64,000 bases of DNA. Source: an uncultured Roseibium sp. (GTDB taxonomy: Bacteria; Pseudomonadota; Alphaproteobacteria; Rhizobiales; Stappiaceae). A model generated the notes under the pieces. That model did not search any database. It was given only the letters and a program-made list of their open reading frames with translations, and had not been told where the DNA came from. The DNA lies in the NCBI RefSeq assembly GCF_947496995.1, contig NZ_CANMFD010000009.1, forward strand, positions 1 to 64,000. The letters run 5' to 3'. The translations under genes were made by a program, and so were the position numbers. Below are positions 25,902 to 36,032 of the stretch, piece by piece. Each line of letters starts with the position of its first letter. Position 1 is the first letter of the stretch.

Positions 25902-28351
25902 TCTGCAGCCTCCTGGGAAAGTACGGCCATCGGATTGAACTCGTGCTTGTCCTTGCCGGAAACGCGCTCCGACCACGGATCAATCTGGGCAAATTTCTGG
26001 GAGTGGACGAACCGGTTGAAATAGGCCGTGCGCATGTCCGCATCGTCCATGATCTGGCGGCGGATTTCGTCGTAGCCGATGCGTTTGGCCCACTTGTAGA
26101 TCCGCTCAAGGTAATGACCCTGTTCACGGTACATCTGGGCAAGAGCCACGACGTGCTCCAGCGCCTCTTCCTCGGTCTTTACCTGGCCCAGAACTTCCGT
26201 GCCCTTGATGTCGAGGCCGGCGGCACCGGCGAAGTGGATCTCGAACCCGCTGTCGACACAGATGATGCCGATGTCCTTGCAGGTCGCTTCCGCGCAGTTG
26301 CGCGGACAGCCGGAGACCGCCAGTTTGAGTTTGGCCGGTGTCCAGGAGCCCCACATGAACTTTTCGATCTTGATACCGAGACCGGTGGAATCCTGGGTAC
26401 CGAAACGGCACCAGTCCGTCCCGACACAGGTTTTCACCGTTCTGAGGCCCTTCGCATACGCCTGACCGGAGACGAAACCGGCCTTACCGAGATCGGCCCA
26501 GACCGCCGGAAGATCCTCTTTCTTGATCCCCAGCATGTCGATCCGCTGACCGCCAGTGCATTTGACCGCCGGGATGTTGAACTTGTCGACGACGTCGGCA
26601 ATGGCCCGAAGTTCCTTGGAGGACGTCATGCCGCCCCACATGCGCGGAACCACGGAATAGGTACCGTCCTTCTGGATGTTGGCGTGCACACGTTCGTTGA
26701 TGAAGCGGGACTGGTAGTCATCCGCATATTCGTCCGGCCAGTCGGAAACGAGATAATAGTTGAGCGCCGGCCGGCACTTGGCGCAGCCACCCGATGAGGT
26801 CCATTCCAGCTCCTGCATGACCGCGGGAATGGTCTTCAGTTCCTTGGACTTGATCAGACGCCGGACGTCATCGTGGCCCAGATGCGTACATCCGCACATC
26901 GGGGTGACAGCCGCGGGGTTATAGCTGTCGCCGAGCGTGACCTGCAGAAGCTGCTCGACAAGTCCCGTGCAGGTGCCGCAGGACGCGGACGCCTTGGTGT
27001 GGGCCCTGACACCGTCGAGGTTGGTCAGGCCTTTTTCCGAGATGGCGGAAACGATCTTTCCCTTGCAAATGCCGTTGCAGCCGCAGATTTCCGCATCATC
27101 CGGCAAGGCTGCAACGGCCGCCGTAGGGTCCAGGGGGGCGCCCCCCTGATACGCCTGGCCGAAAATAAGCGTCTCCCGCATTTCGGAGACATCCGTCTTC
27201 TTCTTGATCAGATCGAAGAACCAGGGTCCGTCGGACGTTTCGCCGTAAAGCACGGCGCCGACGATCACATTGTCCTTGAGAACCAGCCGCTTGTAGACAC
27301 CGGCAGACGCGTCCCTGAGGACGATCTCTTCACGATCCTCGCCCTCGGCGAAGTCCCCGGCCGAATAGAGATCGACGCCGGTTACCTTGAGCTTGGTCGC
27401 GGTGGCGGACCCGGTGTATTCCGCGCTCCCCTCAAGCAGGTTCTCCGCGATGACGCCGGCCATTTCGTAAAGCGGCGCGACCAGCCCGTAACACATGCTC
27501 CGATGCTCGACGCATTCGCCCAGCGCGAAGATGTCCTCGTCGCTGGTGCGCATGTCGTCGCCGACAAGAACGCCGCGATTGACGTCCAGGCCGACCGCCC
27601 TGGCAAGCTCAGCGGACGGCCGGATACCGACCGCCATCACGACGATGCTCGCCTCGATCTGAGAACCGTCGTCCAGGCGGATGGCCTTTACCCTGCCCGC
27701 TTCATCGCCGACGATCTCATGGCTGTTCGCCTTGGTGCGCACGTCGATGCCGCGCCGCTTGAACTCTTCCTCCAGCAGGAAGCCCGCAGCCGGATCGAGC
27801 TGGCGTTCCATCAGCGTCGGCATCAGGTGCAGGACGGTCACGTCCATGCCCTGCATCTTCAGGCCTGCGGCCGCTTCCAGTCCAAGCAGGCCGCCGCCGA
27901 TGACCACTGCGCGTCCGCCGCGCCTGGCTGCCTCCAGCATCCTTTCGACGTCGTCGAGATCCCGGTAGGTCAGGACCCCGTCGAGATCCTTGCCCGGCAG
28001 CGGGATGATGAAAGGATCGGACCCGGTGGCGATCACCAGCTTGTCGTAAGAAGCGGTCACGCCATTTTCGGACGTCACGGTTTTCGCGGTCCGGTCGATG
28101 TCGCTCACCCGCGCCGATTTGTGCAGCGTCACACCATGTTCGCCGTACCAGTCATCGCCGTGGGTGATGATGTCCTCATAGGTCTTTTCACCCGAGAGAA
28201 CCGGAGACAGCATCAGGCGGTTGTAGTTCACCCGCGGCTCGGCATTGAAAATGGTGACCTCGAAGGCGTCCGGGTTCTTGTCGAACAGGTATTCGAGCAT
28301 CCGCCCGGGAGCCATGCCGTTGCCGACGATGACGAGTTTCTGTTTGCTCAT
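25898..28351 (-). CDS. nirB: Assimilatory nitrite reductase [NAD(P)H] large subunit
   Basis: An 817-residue flavo-siroheme enzyme. N-terminal FAD/NAD-binding domains (VIVGNGMAPGRMLEYL; VVIGGGLLGLEAA) are followed by two BFD-like iron-sulfur stretches (CGCNGICKG; CGTCTGL), a nitrite/sulfite ferredoxin half-domain, and the siroheme/[4Fe-4S] site (GCPRNCAEATCKDIG, with CVGTDWCRFG upstream). The ATG at 28351 follows GAGGAG; a small upstream extension lies inside the nrtCD 3' end. It requires siroheme from CysG, encoded downstream. Confidence 0.97.
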   Translation of the reverse strand: MSKQKLVIVGNGMAPGRMLEYLFDKNPDAFEVTIFNAEPRVNYNRLMLSPVLSGEKTYEDIITHGDDWYGEHGVTLHKSARVSDIDRTAKTVTSENGVTASYDKLVIATGSDPFIIPLPGKDLDGVLTYRDLDDVERMLEAARRGGRAVVIGGGLLGLEAAAGLKMQGMDVTVLHLMPTLMERQLDPAAGFLLEEEFKRRGIDVRTKANSHEIVGDEAGRVKAIRLDDGSQIEASIVVMAVGIRPSAELARAVGLDVNRGVLVGDDMRTSDEDIFALGECVEHRSMCYGLVAPLYEMAGVIAENLLEGSAEYTGSATATKLKVTGVDLYSAGDFAEGEDREEIVLRDASAGVYKRLVLKDNVIVGAVLYGETSDGPWFFDLIKKKTDVSEMRETLIFGQAYQGGAPLDPTAAVAALPDDAEICGCNGICKGKIVSAISEKGLTNLDGVRAHTKASASCGTCTGLVEQLLQVTLGDSYNPAAVTPMCGCTHLGHDDVRRLIKSKELKTIPAVMQELEWTSSGGCAKCRPALNYYLVSDWPDEYADDYQSRFINERVHANIQKDGTYSVVPRMWGGMTSSKELRAIADVVDKFNIPAVKCTGGQRIDMLGIKKEDLPAVWADLGKAGFVSGQAYAKGLRTVKTCVGTDWCRFGTQDSTGLGIKIEKFMWGSWTPAKLKLAVSGCPRNCAEATCKDIGIICVDSGFEIHFAGAAGLDIKGTEVLGQVKTEEEALEHVVALAQMYREQGHYLERIYKWAKRIGYDEIRRQIMDDADMRTAYFNRFVHSQKFAQIDPWSERVSGKDKHEFNPMAVLSQEAAE

Positions 28352-28368
28352 TGTCTCGCTCCTCGAAT

Positions 28369-30129
28369 TCATTCGGCTGCTTCGACCGCGGCCTTTTGCC
28401 GGGCCATGCGCGCAGCGCGTTTTTCCTGAATGGATTTGAGCTGGTCCTCGCTCGGATCGGCGCCGCCCTCATAGGCTTCCAGGAAGTCCAGAAGCTCTTC
28501 GCGGTAGGCGTAGTAATCCGGGTGGGCGAGCAGTTCCCTGCGCGAGCGCGGACGCGGCAGGTCCACCTCCATGATGTTGCCGATCCGGGCGTTCGGGCCG
28601 TTGGACATCATCACCACGCGGTCGGCGAGCAGGATGGCTTCATCGACATCATGGGTGACGCAGACCGCCGTCACCCGGGTGCGCTTCCACACGTCCATCA
28701 GGACGTCCTGCAATTCCCACCGCGTCAGGCTGTCCAGCATGCCGAACGGCTCGTCGAGCAGCAGCAGCTTCGGCGACAGGGCAAAGGCCCGGGCAATGCC
28801 GACGCGCTGTTTCATACCGTTGGACAGGTCGACGGCTGCCTTTTGCATGGCATCGGCAAGCCCGACCTTGGAAAGGTAGTATTCGATGACGTCGCGCTTT
28901 TCGGCCTTGCTCGCGTCCGGGTAGACCTTGTCGACGCCGAGTTCGACGTTCTCATAGGCCGTCAGCCACGGCATCAGGCTGGGCGCCTGGAACACCACCG
29001 CCCGGTCGGGACCCGCCTCCGTGACATGGGTGCCGTCGAGGACAATCGCCCCGTCGCTGATCGGATTGAGACCGGCAACCATGGACAGAACCGTCGACTT
29101 GCCGCAGCCGGAGTGACCGATCAGGGTGATGAACTCCCCCTTCTCCATTTTCAGATCTAACCCTTCGACAACCGTCAGCGGCCCCTTGGGCGTCGGGTAG
29201 ACCTTCTTGAGGCGGGAAAATTCCAGATACCGATCGGTAACGACCGTTTCGGCCGCACGTTCATAGGCGTCAGGCAGTTTGTCGCCACCCTTCGGCCGCT
29301 GGGTGATCGGAACGATATTCGGCAGGACGATGTCACGCTCCACGGCCGCACCGCGCTGGGCGCCGGCCTCCATCAGATACGCGGTCACATCGGCGCGAAG
29401 GCGGATGAAGTCTTCGTCGTGATTGAGTTCTCCTCGGTCCCGCGGACGCTTGAACGGCACCTTGAATTCCGGGCCGAGCGTCGCGCTCGTACCCGGCTTC
29501 AGGGGAACGATCCGGTCGGCCAGCAGAATTGCCTCGTCGACATCGTTGGTGATGAGGACGATGGTCTTTTTTTCTTCCTCGCAGATCGCCGCAAACTCGT
29601 CCTGCAGCTTGGCACGCGTCAGCGCGTCGAGTGCCGACAGCGGTTCGTCAAGCAGCAGAAGCTCCGGCTGCATCGCCAGCGCGCGGGCAACAGCCACTCT
29701 CTGGCGCATGCCGCCGGAAAGCTCCACCGGTTTGCGGTCTCTGGCGTGCGCCAGCCCGACCATCGCGATATACTTGTCGCAGATGGCTTTGCGCTCAGTG
29801 GAACTCTTCTTCCTGAAGACACTGTCGACGGCCAGCGCCACATTGCCCGCGACCGACAGCCAGGGCATCAGCGAATAGGACTGGAAAACCACGCCCCGGT
29901 CTGGACTCGGACCGTCGATTTCCTTGCCCTTGAAGACAATGCCGCCGGTGTCCGGCTCGATCAGGCCCGCAAGCAGTGAAATAAGCGTCGTCTTGCCGGT
30001 GCCGGAAAACCCGACAATGGCAATGAACTCACCCTCTTCCACTTTCAGGTTGATGTCTTCCAGAACGTCCGTCCGGTTGGCGCCCTCGCCATAGGATTTG
30101 GAGATGCCGGAGATTTCCAGAAACGCCAT
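28369..30129 (-). CDS. Nitrate ABC transporter, double ATPase (NrtC/NrtD-type fusion)
   Basis: A 586-residue protein with two complete ABC ATPase domains. The first (about 1-245) has [18 protein letters not shown] and [11 protein letters not shown]. The second (about 300-560) has [18 protein letters not shown] and [11 protein letters not shown]. Each resembles NrtD/TauB-type nitrate and sulfonate ATPases. Unlike cyanobacterial NrtC there is no solute-binding domain at the C-terminus, only a basic helical tail. It energises nitrate uptake through NrtB. It begins 10 bases after nrtB. Confidence 0.92.
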   Translation of the reverse strand: MAFLEISGISKSYGEGANRTDVLEDINLKVEEGEFIAIVGFSGTGKTTLISLLAGLIEPDTGGIVFKGKEIDGPSPDRGVVFQSYSLMPWLSVAGNVALAVDSVFRKKSSTERKAICDKYIAMVGLAHARDRKPVELSGGMRQRVAVARALAMQPELLLLDEPLSALDALTRAKLQDEFAAICEEEKKTIVLITNDVDEAILLADRIVPLKPGTSATLGPEFKVPFKRPRDRGELNHDEDFIRLRADVTAYLMEAGAQRGAAVERDIVLPNIVPITQRPKGGDKLPDAYERAAETVVTDRYLEFSRLKKVYPTPKGPLTVVEGLDLKMEKGEFITLIGHSGCGKSTVLSMVAGLNPISDGAIVLDGTHVTEAGPDRAVVFQAPSLMPWLTAYENVELGVDKVYPDASKAEKRDVIEYYLSKVGLADAMQKAAVDLSNGMKQRVGIARAFALSPKLLLLDEPFGMLDSLTRWELQDVLMDVWKRTRVTAVCVTHDVDEAILLADRVVMMSNGPNARIGNIMEVDLPRPRSRRELLAHPDYYAYREELLDFLEAYEGGADPSEDQLKSIQEKRAARMARQKAAVEAAE

Positions 30130-30139
30130 ATCGGTCTCC

Positions 30140-31222
30140 TTACCGGTTCGCCGAGAAGGTGAAGGCGCGCTGCAGGGCGAACATCAGCCTGTCGAGCGCA
30201 AACCCGATGACGCCGATGGTCAGCACCGCGACCATGATCTTTGCGAGCGACTGTGAAGAGCCGTTCTGGAATTCGTCCCAGACGAATTTTCCAAGTCCCG
30301 GGTTCTGCGCCAGCATTTCCGCGGCGATCAGCACCATCCAGCCCACACCCAGCGACAGGCGCAGACCGGTGAAGATCAGCGGCAGGGACGACGGCAAGAC
30401 AAGCTTGGTGATGGTCTTCCAGGTCGGCAATTGCAGGACACGGCCGACATTCATCAGGTCCTTGTCGACGGAGGCCACACCCAGCGCCGTGTTGATCAGC
30501 GTCGGCCACATGGAGCACAGCGTCACGGTAACGGCGGAAATCAGCAGGGATTTCGACAGCCACTCGACGGGATCCGCATAGGTCGCGGAAATGATCATCG
30601 TGACGATCGGCAGCCATGCCAGTGGCGAGACCGGCTTGAAAATCTGGATAAGCGGATTGATCGCCCCGTTGAACGACCGCGACAGACCGGAGGCGATTCC
30701 GAGCGGAACGGCGATGATCGTCGCGATCAGAAATCCGAGCCCCACCGTTTTCAGGGATGTGCCGATCTGGTCGATGTAGGTCGGCTTTCCGGTATAGTCG
30801 CGCCACTTGACCTTGTCGGACTTGCCTTCCGCGACCAGCTTGGCGTTACGCTTGTCCTGACGTTCGAAGAAGGCGTCCGCCTTGTCGCGCTCGCGCACAT
30901 GGTCATCCCAGAGGTTGACGGCCTGATCCCAGACCTGGGCCGGACCGGGAACGGCGCCGAGAGACGTCTGCACCTGCGGCGCCAGGACGCCCCACAGGAC
31001 CAGAAAGGCGGCGATACCCAGAAGCGGGATCACAAGCACCCGCTTGAGTTCTCCCAACTGTTCCTTGCGGCTGTCGCCGGCGGCGATCTTCAGGAGCGGC
31101 ACGGTCCACGACAGACCAAGTGCGTCCAGCCAGCCGGCAGCCTTGTTGATCCGCGTGAAGAGCTTTTCCCGGCGTGCGGCACGGGCAAGATCCTGACTGC
31201 CTGCAATGTCGGCATTGGCCAT
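30140..31222 (-). CDS. nrtB: Nitrate ABC transporter permease
   Basis: A 360-residue inner-membrane permease with about six to seven helices. The family segment [17 protein letters not shown] and the coupling-loop motif [18 protein letters not shown] are seen, with a C-terminal region [13 protein letters not shown] hydrophilic stretch of about 80 residues between helices 1 and 2 ([18 protein letters not shown]) is longer than in simple SsuC/TauC permeases but common in proteobacterial NrtB. ATG 31222 follows GAGGACC. Confidence 0.92.
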   Translation of the reverse strand: MANADIAGSQDLARAARREKLFTRINKAAGWLDALGLSWTVPLLKIAAGDSRKEQLGELKRVLVIPLLGIAAFLVLWGVLAPQVQTSLGAVPGPAQVWDQAVNLWDDHVRERDKADAFFERQDKRNAKLVAEGKSDKVKWRDYTGKPTYIDQIGTSLKTVGLGFLIATIIAVPLGIASGLSRSFNGAINPLIQIFKPVSPLAWLPIVTMIISATYADPVEWLSKSLLISAVTVTLCSMWPTLINTALGVASVDKDLMNVGRVLQLPTWKTITKLVLPSSLPLIFTGLRLSLGVGWMVLIAAEMLAQNPGLGKFVWDEFQNGSSQSLAKIMVAVLTIGVIGFALDRLMFALQRAFTFSANR

Positions 31223-31267
31223 GATGAAGGTCCTCGTCTCGAATTTCTGATGCTCAGTGGGAAAGGA

Positions 31268-31298
31268 AGGAGCGGCGGCAGGTACCACCGCCACTCCT
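31268..31298 (-). terminator. Intercistronic hairpin between nrtA and nrtB
   Basis: On the minus strand AGGAGTGGCGG pairs with CCGCCGCTCCT (11 bp, one G-T pair, 9-base loop), 11 bases after the nrtA stop. The run after it (TTCCTTTCCC) is only weakly T-rich. It probably stabilises the nrtA message or partly terminates transcription. Confidence 0.5.
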
Positions 31299-31308
31299 CT
31301 TCCCTCCC

Positions 31309-32709
31309 TTAACCGCCGACGACGTCGCTGCCGGTCACGACCTGATTGCCCTTGAGGCCGATCGGCAGGCTGTCGATGTAGGCGTTCGGCTGTTTGCCGT
31401 CGTAGGCGATGCCGTCAATGACATCCCCGGCCGGGGTGGGCACCCGGTAGCCGTCGGTGTCCCAGGGGAAGTCTTCCCTAGCGACATGGCCGTCCTCGAC
31501 CAGCAATTCAGCGGCCTGGAGATAGATGTCCGGGCGGTAGACCGACTTGGCCACCTCGTCGTACCAGCCGTCGGGCTTGTATTCGCCGATCTGGCCCCAG
31601 CGGCGCATCTGGGTCAGATACCAGACCGCATCCGAGTAGTAGGGATAGGTCGCGAAGTAGCGGTAGAAGACGTTGAAGTCGGGAACGTCGCGCTTGTCGC
31701 CCTTCTCGTATTCGAAGGTGCCGGTCATGGAGTTGGCGATGACTTCCGCGTCCGCGCCGACATATTCGGAGCGCGCGAGGATCTCGACGGCTTCCATGCG
31801 GTTGGCGTTGTCGTTTTCATCCAGCCACTTGGCCGCACGGATCAGCGCCTTGGTGACGGCAAGCGTGGTGTTCGGGTATTCCTCGGTGAACTCCTGCGTC
31901 ATCCCGAAGACCTTCTCCGGATTGTTCTTCCAGATCTCGTAGTCGGTGATCACCGGAACGCCGATCCCCTTGAAGACCGCCTGCTGGTTCCACGGTTCGC
32001 CGACGCAGTAGCCGTAGATGGTGCCGGCCTCAAGCGTCGATGGCATCTGTGGCGGCGGGGTGACCGACAAGAGCGCATCGGCCCGGATCTGGCCGGAAAT
32101 GTCGGTGTCGGAATAAAAGCCCGGATGAATGTCGCCGGAAGCAAGCCAGTAGCGCAGCTCGTAGTTATGGGTGGAGACCGGGAACACCATGCCCATGTTG
32201 AACGGCTTGCCGTCCGCCTTGAACTTGTCGACCACCGGCTTCAGCGCCGTCGCCTTGATCGGGTGGACCGGCTTGCCGTCATCCTGCATTTCCAGGTGCG
32301 GCTTCATCATCTCCCAGATCTCGTTGGAAACGGTGATGCCGTTGCCGTTGAGATCCATGGAAAACGGCGTGACGATATGCGCCTTGGTTCCGAAGCCGAT
32401 TGTCGCCGCCAGCGGCTGGCCGGCCAGCATGTGCGCTCCGTCCAGTTCGCCGGTGATCACCCGGTCCAGGAGAACCTTCCAGTTGGCCTGCGGCTCGAGG
32501 GTGACGAAAAGCCCCTCGTCCTCGAAATACCCGAGTTCATAGGCAACCGCGAGCGGCGCCATGTCGGTCAGCTTGATGAAACCGAAGGTCAGCTCATCCT
32601 TTTCGACATCCAGCATCTCGGCAAAGGCGCTGGAAGCGGGCGCCAGCGCCGTGGCAGCCATCAGGGCGCCAAGAGCAACCCGGCGGGTGATCTTAGTTGT
32701 GGTTGACAT
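31309..32709 (-). CDS. nrtA: Nitrate ABC transporter substrate-binding protein
   Basis: A 466-residue periplasmic nitrate-binding protein of the NrtA/NMT1-like family. The twin-arginine-style signal ([18 protein letters not shown], ending ASSAFAE) suggests export in folded form. Then come [49 protein letters not shown] and [17 protein letters not shown] 32709 follows GAGGAAGAGGACG. First gene of the large nitrate operon, after a 200-base leader with ANTAR-type hairpins and a terminator. Confidence 0.94.
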   Translation of the reverse strand: MSTTTKITRRVALGALMAATALAPASSAFAEMLDVEKDELTFGFIKLTDMAPLAVAYELGYFEDEGLFVTLEPQANWKVLLDRVITGELDGAHMLAGQPLAATIGFGTKAHIVTPFSMDLNGNGITVSNEIWEMMKPHLEMQDDGKPVHPIKATALKPVVDKFKADGKPFNMGMVFPVSTHNYELRYWLASGDIHPGFYSDTDISGQIRADALLSVTPPPQMPSTLEAGTIYGYCVGEPWNQQAVFKGIGVPVITDYEIWKNNPEKVFGMTQEFTEEYPNTTLAVTKALIRAAKWLDENDNANRMEAVEILARSEYVGADAEVIANSMTGTFEYEKGDKRDVPDFNVFYRYFATYPYYSDAVWYLTQMRRWGQIGEYKPDGWYDEVAKSVYRPDIYLQAAELLVEDGHVAREDFPWDTDGYRVPTPAGDVIDGIAYDGKQPNAYIDSLPIGLKGNQVVTGSDVVGG

Positions 32710-32770
32710 CGTTTCGTCCTCTTCCCTCATTTGCCCTGCGCCGGCCCGGCAAAGGGCCCAGGCGCAAAAT

Positions 32771-32829
32771 AAAAAAACCGCCGTCTGACCAGCATGAATG
32801 GAAGGAACCATGCAGATCAGAACGGCGGC
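32771..32829 (-). terminator. Leader terminator (attenuator) upstream of nrtA
   Basis: On the minus strand GCCGCCGTT plus CTGA pairs with TCAG plus ACGGCGG, closing over an inner GCATG/CATGC stem, and is followed at once by seven T residues. It lies inside the leader between the sigma-54 promoter and nrtA. In NasT/NasR systems such a terminator stops transcription unless the ANTAR protein binds the upstream hairpins. Confidence 0.85.
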
Positions 32830-32838
32830 TTTGCCTGA

Positions 32839-32886
32839 GCACCCAGCACCGGGCGCGATATAAGATGGGCCAGCGTCGGCCACATC
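32839..32886 (-). promoter_or_regulatory. Tandem hexaloop hairpins: candidate NasT (ANTAR) RNA target
   Basis: Hairpin 1 (32886-32864): GATG, bulged T, GGCC, six-base loop GACGCT, GGCC, CATC. Hairpin 2 (32856-32839): GCGCCC, six-base loop GGTGCT, GGGTGC. ANTAR proteins recognise two adjacent hexaloop hairpins just before a terminator. Both loops keep the conserved G at position 4, but position 1 is G instead of the usual A. Location between promoter and attenuator and the adjacent nasS-nasT make the role likely. Confidence 0.7.
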
Positions 32887-32894
32887 TCATTCGA

Positions 32895-32911
32895 AGCACG
32901 AAGCGTGCCAA
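32895..32911 (-). promoter_or_regulatory. Sigma-54 (RpoN) promoter of the nitrate operon
   Basis: The minus strand reads TTGGCACGCTTCGTGCT. It has GG and GC exactly 12 bases apart (-24/-12) and matches TGGCACG-N4-TTGCT with one mismatch. The predicted start is near 32884, at the edge of the first leader hairpin. Sigma-54 implies an NtrC-type activator and hence general nitrogen control. Confidence 0.75.
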
Positions 32912-33077
32912 TTAGATGATTTTCGGTTTTCCCGAGAATTTACAGGGAGTTATGCCTCAGGCTTCTGGAGGCCGGTTTGCACTGCCTGCATGAATTAATG
33001 GCTGCAACCGCAGGCAGTTGAACTTTTTTTGTGCACCGCAGCGCATCTGACCGGCAGACCTCGGGTCATAATCGCGG

Positions 33078-34187
33078 CTAGAAATTCCGGCCGTCGAACA
33101 TGCGGATTGACGCATCCCGGGGAACGTTTTCCAGCCCCAGGGCCGACAGATAGATGTCGGGAGAAAAAATCCTGGCCACTTCCGCGGTGGCATCTTCCGA
33201 CCGCTCCGCCTGCCCCCAACGCACCATCTGCTCGTGGAACCACTTGCCGTGCGCCGGCATCGGCGCCATCTGCGCCCCGCCCGAGAACGTCAGAAAGTCC
33301 GGGACCTGCTTCATAGTGTTCCGGCCAAGGCGCATGCTGCCCTCAAGCGCCGGGAGGCAAATCTCTATCGGGCAGGCCAGCGTATCTGCGCGCGAGAGCA
33401 GCCCGGCGAGCTTTTCAACGTTTTCCGCCGAAGCGCACCAGTAGGCAGCCCCGGACAGAGCGCGCAGCAGGGCTGCCAGCGTTTGGGGATTGGCCTCCGC
33501 CCATTTCCGGGTAACTCCAAGCACCTTTTCCGGACTGTCGGGCCAGATGGCCTGCTTGTAGGTTGCGATCCTGCCCGTCCCGGCAGCCACCGCCGCCGTG
33601 TTCCACGGCTCTCCGACGCAATAGCCGTCAAGCTGGCCTGTCGCGAGCGCATCCGCCATGATCTGCGGCGCAAGGACGGTAATTTCCACGTCGCTGTCGG
33701 GATCCAGACCGGCGGCCGCGATCCAGTAGCGCAATTCATAGGCATGCCCGGAGAACGGATGGACCACGCCGAAATTCAGCAGCGGCGCCGCTTTTGCACG
33801 CCGGTTTGAAATGACGTCCGCCAGCGCCTTGCCCGTCGAGGCAGGATCGCCTCCGGTATCGGCGCCCGCAGCCGCCATGTCCGCCCAAAGGCCGGTCGAC
33901 ACCGTTATGGCATTCCCCCCCAGACCGAGCAGCATGGGGGCCAGCATCGGCACGGCCAGACTGGTCAGGTTCAGGCTTGCGGCGATCGGCATCGGCGCCA
34001 GCATATGGGCGACATCGAAATGACCGACGGCAATCCGGTCGCGGATATTCGCCCAGGAAGTTTCCCGGACGAGCTTCAGCGCGATGCCTTCCTCTTCCGC
34101 GAACCCCATTTCCGCGGCTGCCACCAGAACCGCGCTGTCCAGCAGAGGAATAAAACCGGCAATGACGGGTGTTAAGCTCTTGTCCAT
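33078..34187 (-). CDS. nasS: NasS nitrate sensor (NrtA-like, cytoplasmic)
   Basis: A 369-residue NrtA homologue without signal peptide (starts MDKSLTPVIAGFIPLLDSAV). Shared nitrate-binding-family segments include HFDVAHMLAPMPIAASL, FGVVHPFSGHAYELRYWIA and [14 protein letters not shown]. In studied systems NasS binds NasT and releases it when nitrate or nitrite is present. It follows nasT by 59 bases and precedes the nrtA leader, the usual order. The missing signal peptide and pairing with nasT distinguish it from the transport protein NrtA. Confidence 0.93.
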   Translation of the reverse strand: MDKSLTPVIAGFIPLLDSAVLVAAAEMGFAEEEGIALKLVRETSWANIRDRIAVGHFDVAHMLAPMPIAASLNLTSLAVPMLAPMLLGLGGNAITVSTGLWADMAAAGADTGGDPASTGKALADVISNRRAKAAPLLNFGVVHPFSGHAYELRYWIAAAGLDPDSDVEITVLAPQIMADALATGQLDGYCVGEPWNTAAVAAGTGRIATYKQAIWPDSPEKVLGVTRKWAEANPQTLAALLRALSGAAYWCASAENVEKLAGLLSRADTLACPIEICLPALEGSMRLGRNTMKQVPDFLTFSGGAQMAPMPAHGKWFHEQMVRWGQAERSEDATAEVARIFSPDIYLSALGLENVPRDASIRMFDGRNF

Positions 34188-34246
34188 AATCCTCCGGTCT
34201 CCCGATCGGCCGTTCCGTCCCGACGGTTTCTTTCAATGAGCATGGC

Positions 34247-34834
34247 TTAGTCCTCCAGCAATCCGCTGGCGATCACCAGGCTCCGGGCCACTTCTATGAT
34301 CTTGCGGCTCTGGTTCATGGCCGACCGGCGCAGAAGGTCATAGGCCTCCTGTTCCGACAGACCTTTTGACTTCATCAGGATGCCCTTTGCCCGGTCGATG
34401 GTTTTCCGGTCGGCGAGTTCGCTGCGGGCTTCCTCCAGCTCTTCGTTCAGCTTGGAAAAAACCCGGAACCGGCTGATGGCCATGTCGAGGATGGGCTTCA
34501 CCCGCTCCCGCTTCAGCCCGTCGACGACATAGGCGGAAACGCCAGCGTCGACGGCCGCCTCGATCGAGTGGCTGTCCGACTTGTCGACGAACATCGCGAT
34601 CGGCCGCCGAACTGCCCGGGACACCTGGAACATGTGCTCGAGCTGGTCCCGATTGGGGTTTTCCAGGTCGATGACGATCACGTCCGGGTTGATATCCGCG
34701 ATCTGCCGTACCAGCCCGTCCATCTGGTGTACGAGAATGACCCGGTCGTGCCCGGCATCGCGCAATCCCTGCTCGATGATGGACGCCCGGATCTTGTTGT
34801 CATCGATGACCAGAATGGAAAGCCCGCGGATCAT
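34247..34834 (-). CDS. nasT: NasT ANTAR-domain antiterminator
   Basis: A 195-residue RNA-binding regulator. The N-terminal receiver-like domain (LSILVIDDNKIRASIIEQGL; VIDLENPNRD) is followed by a coiled linker (FSKLNEELEEARSELADRKT) and the C-terminal ANTAR domain (IDRAKGILMKSKGLSEQEAY, then DLLRRSAMNQSRKI). When free of NasS it should bind the two hexaloop hairpins in the nrtA leader and prevent termination. First gene of the nasT-nasS unit; its own promoter lies in 34835-35080, where I could not pick one confidently. Confidence 0.95.
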   Translation of the reverse strand: MIRGLSILVIDDNKIRASIIEQGLRDAGHDRVILVHQMDGLVRQIADINPDVIVIDLENPNRDQLEHMFQVSRAVRRPIAMFVDKSDSHSIEAAVDAGVSAYVVDGLKRERVKPILDMAISRFRVFSKLNEELEEARSELADRKTIDRAKGILMKSKGLSEQEAYDLLRRSAMNQSRKIIEVARSLVIASGLLED

Positions 34835-35080
34835 GCCGCCATTATGCGCAGGGCTACTTTTTATGCAACAAACATGCTGCAGCGCAGCAACAATTTTTTA
34901 TCAAAGCGCCTTATAGAATTGAATTTATTCATATTTCCCGCGCGCACCCTCCTGTAGTAATCCCTGGAGCATTGGTCTCCGATGCTCTTTCTGCAGGTTT
35001 CTCACCGTTTCGATACCTCACGGGACGGACAGGCGGGCGACACAGGTGAAACACTCACGTCAATGGGCTAAAAGCACCCC

Positions 35081-35884
35081 ATGAAGCCTGCAAGACAGCC
35101 TATCCTCCGGCGCCGGGCCGCTACGCTGCTGGCAGCCTGTCTCTCGATTCTCATGCCGGGGGCCGCGGATGCTGCCAAGCTTCAGGTGATCGACAGCACC
35201 GAAGCCCCGTGGCCATCCATTGGCCGGGTGAATGTTGCCGGCTATCGCACCACGTCCATGTGCACCGGTACGCTGATAGCTCCCGACATCGTGCTCACCG
35301 CCGCCCATTGTTTTTATAACAAGCAAACCCTGAAACCCTTCCCGGTTGACGACCTGCTCTTCATTGCCGGTGTCAGACGGGGCGAATATGCAGCCAGGCT
35401 GGAAGCTGCCTGTTTCAGAACTGCTGAAGGGTTCGTGCCGTCGAAAGACGTCAAACTGGCTGATATCCGCAACGATGTCGGCATCATCATCCTGAAGGAG
35501 GCCAGTTCGCTGGCCCCCATACCACCCCTTTTGCCGCGCCAGGCTGCCCGGCTCACGAAAGACACCCGGTTTCGATCTGTCGGATACAGGAAAAGCCGCC
35601 GCTATCTGCCGACCGTCGTTCCGGCTTGCAGGGTTCTGGGAGAAGCGGAAGAGAGCTGGGTCACCGATTGTTCCGCCGAAAGCGGCGCGTCCGGCGGTCC
35701 GCTGCTGGTCGAAACACCTGAGGGTCCGCGCGTGGCGGGCGTCATGTCGGCAAGGATCGACGACGACCGGTCGGCCATCGTACCGTTTTTCAACTGGCAG
35801 ACCTTGCTGGAAAGCCCCTCCTGCGACCAAACTCGATTACCACCGGGCACCGCGCCGACCCGGCCTTCCGCCGCCGGCAACTGA
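35081..35884 (+). CDS. Secreted trypsin-like serine protease
   Basis: A 267-residue S1-family protease. The signal peptide ([18 protein letters not shown]) is followed by a short region and the catalytic triad: His in LTAAHC (residue 76), Asp in RNDVGIIIL, and Ser in SGASGGPLL. Cysteines are placed for disulfides, consistent with periplasmic or extracellular action. The C-terminal 20 residues are proline-rich and disordered. No zymogen activation site is obvious. It stands alone; substrate unknown. Confidence 0.85.
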   Translation: MKPARQPILRRRAATLLAACLSILMPGAADAAKLQVIDSTEAPWPSIGRVNVAGYRTTSMCTGTLIAPDIVLTAAHCFYNKQTLKPFPVDDLLFIAGVRRGEYAARLEAACFRTAEGFVPSKDVKLADIRNDVGIIILKEASSLAPIPPLLPRQAARLTKDTRFRSVGYRKSRRYLPTVVPACRVLGEAEESWVTDCSAESGASGGPLLVETPEGPRVAGVMSARIDDDRSAIVPFFNWQTLLESPSCDQTRLPPGTAPTRPSAAGN

Positions 35885-36032
35885 TCCGCACCGGCCTTTC
35901 GGCAAAAGGGCGATTTTTAACTGCCCCTTGGCACATGCCCCCGCTATGGTGCTACCGGCGGGCAACACGAGTTCCCGGACGGCGATGACTTCGCCAGACA
36001 CCAGATCGACAGATGCAAAGATACATTGGACG

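Noticed and set aside
34970-34998. Hairpin GAGCAT-N9-ATGCTC with T-run between nasT and the protease gene
   Set aside because: Only a 6-bp stem and no plus-strand gene ends there; too weak to call as terminator.
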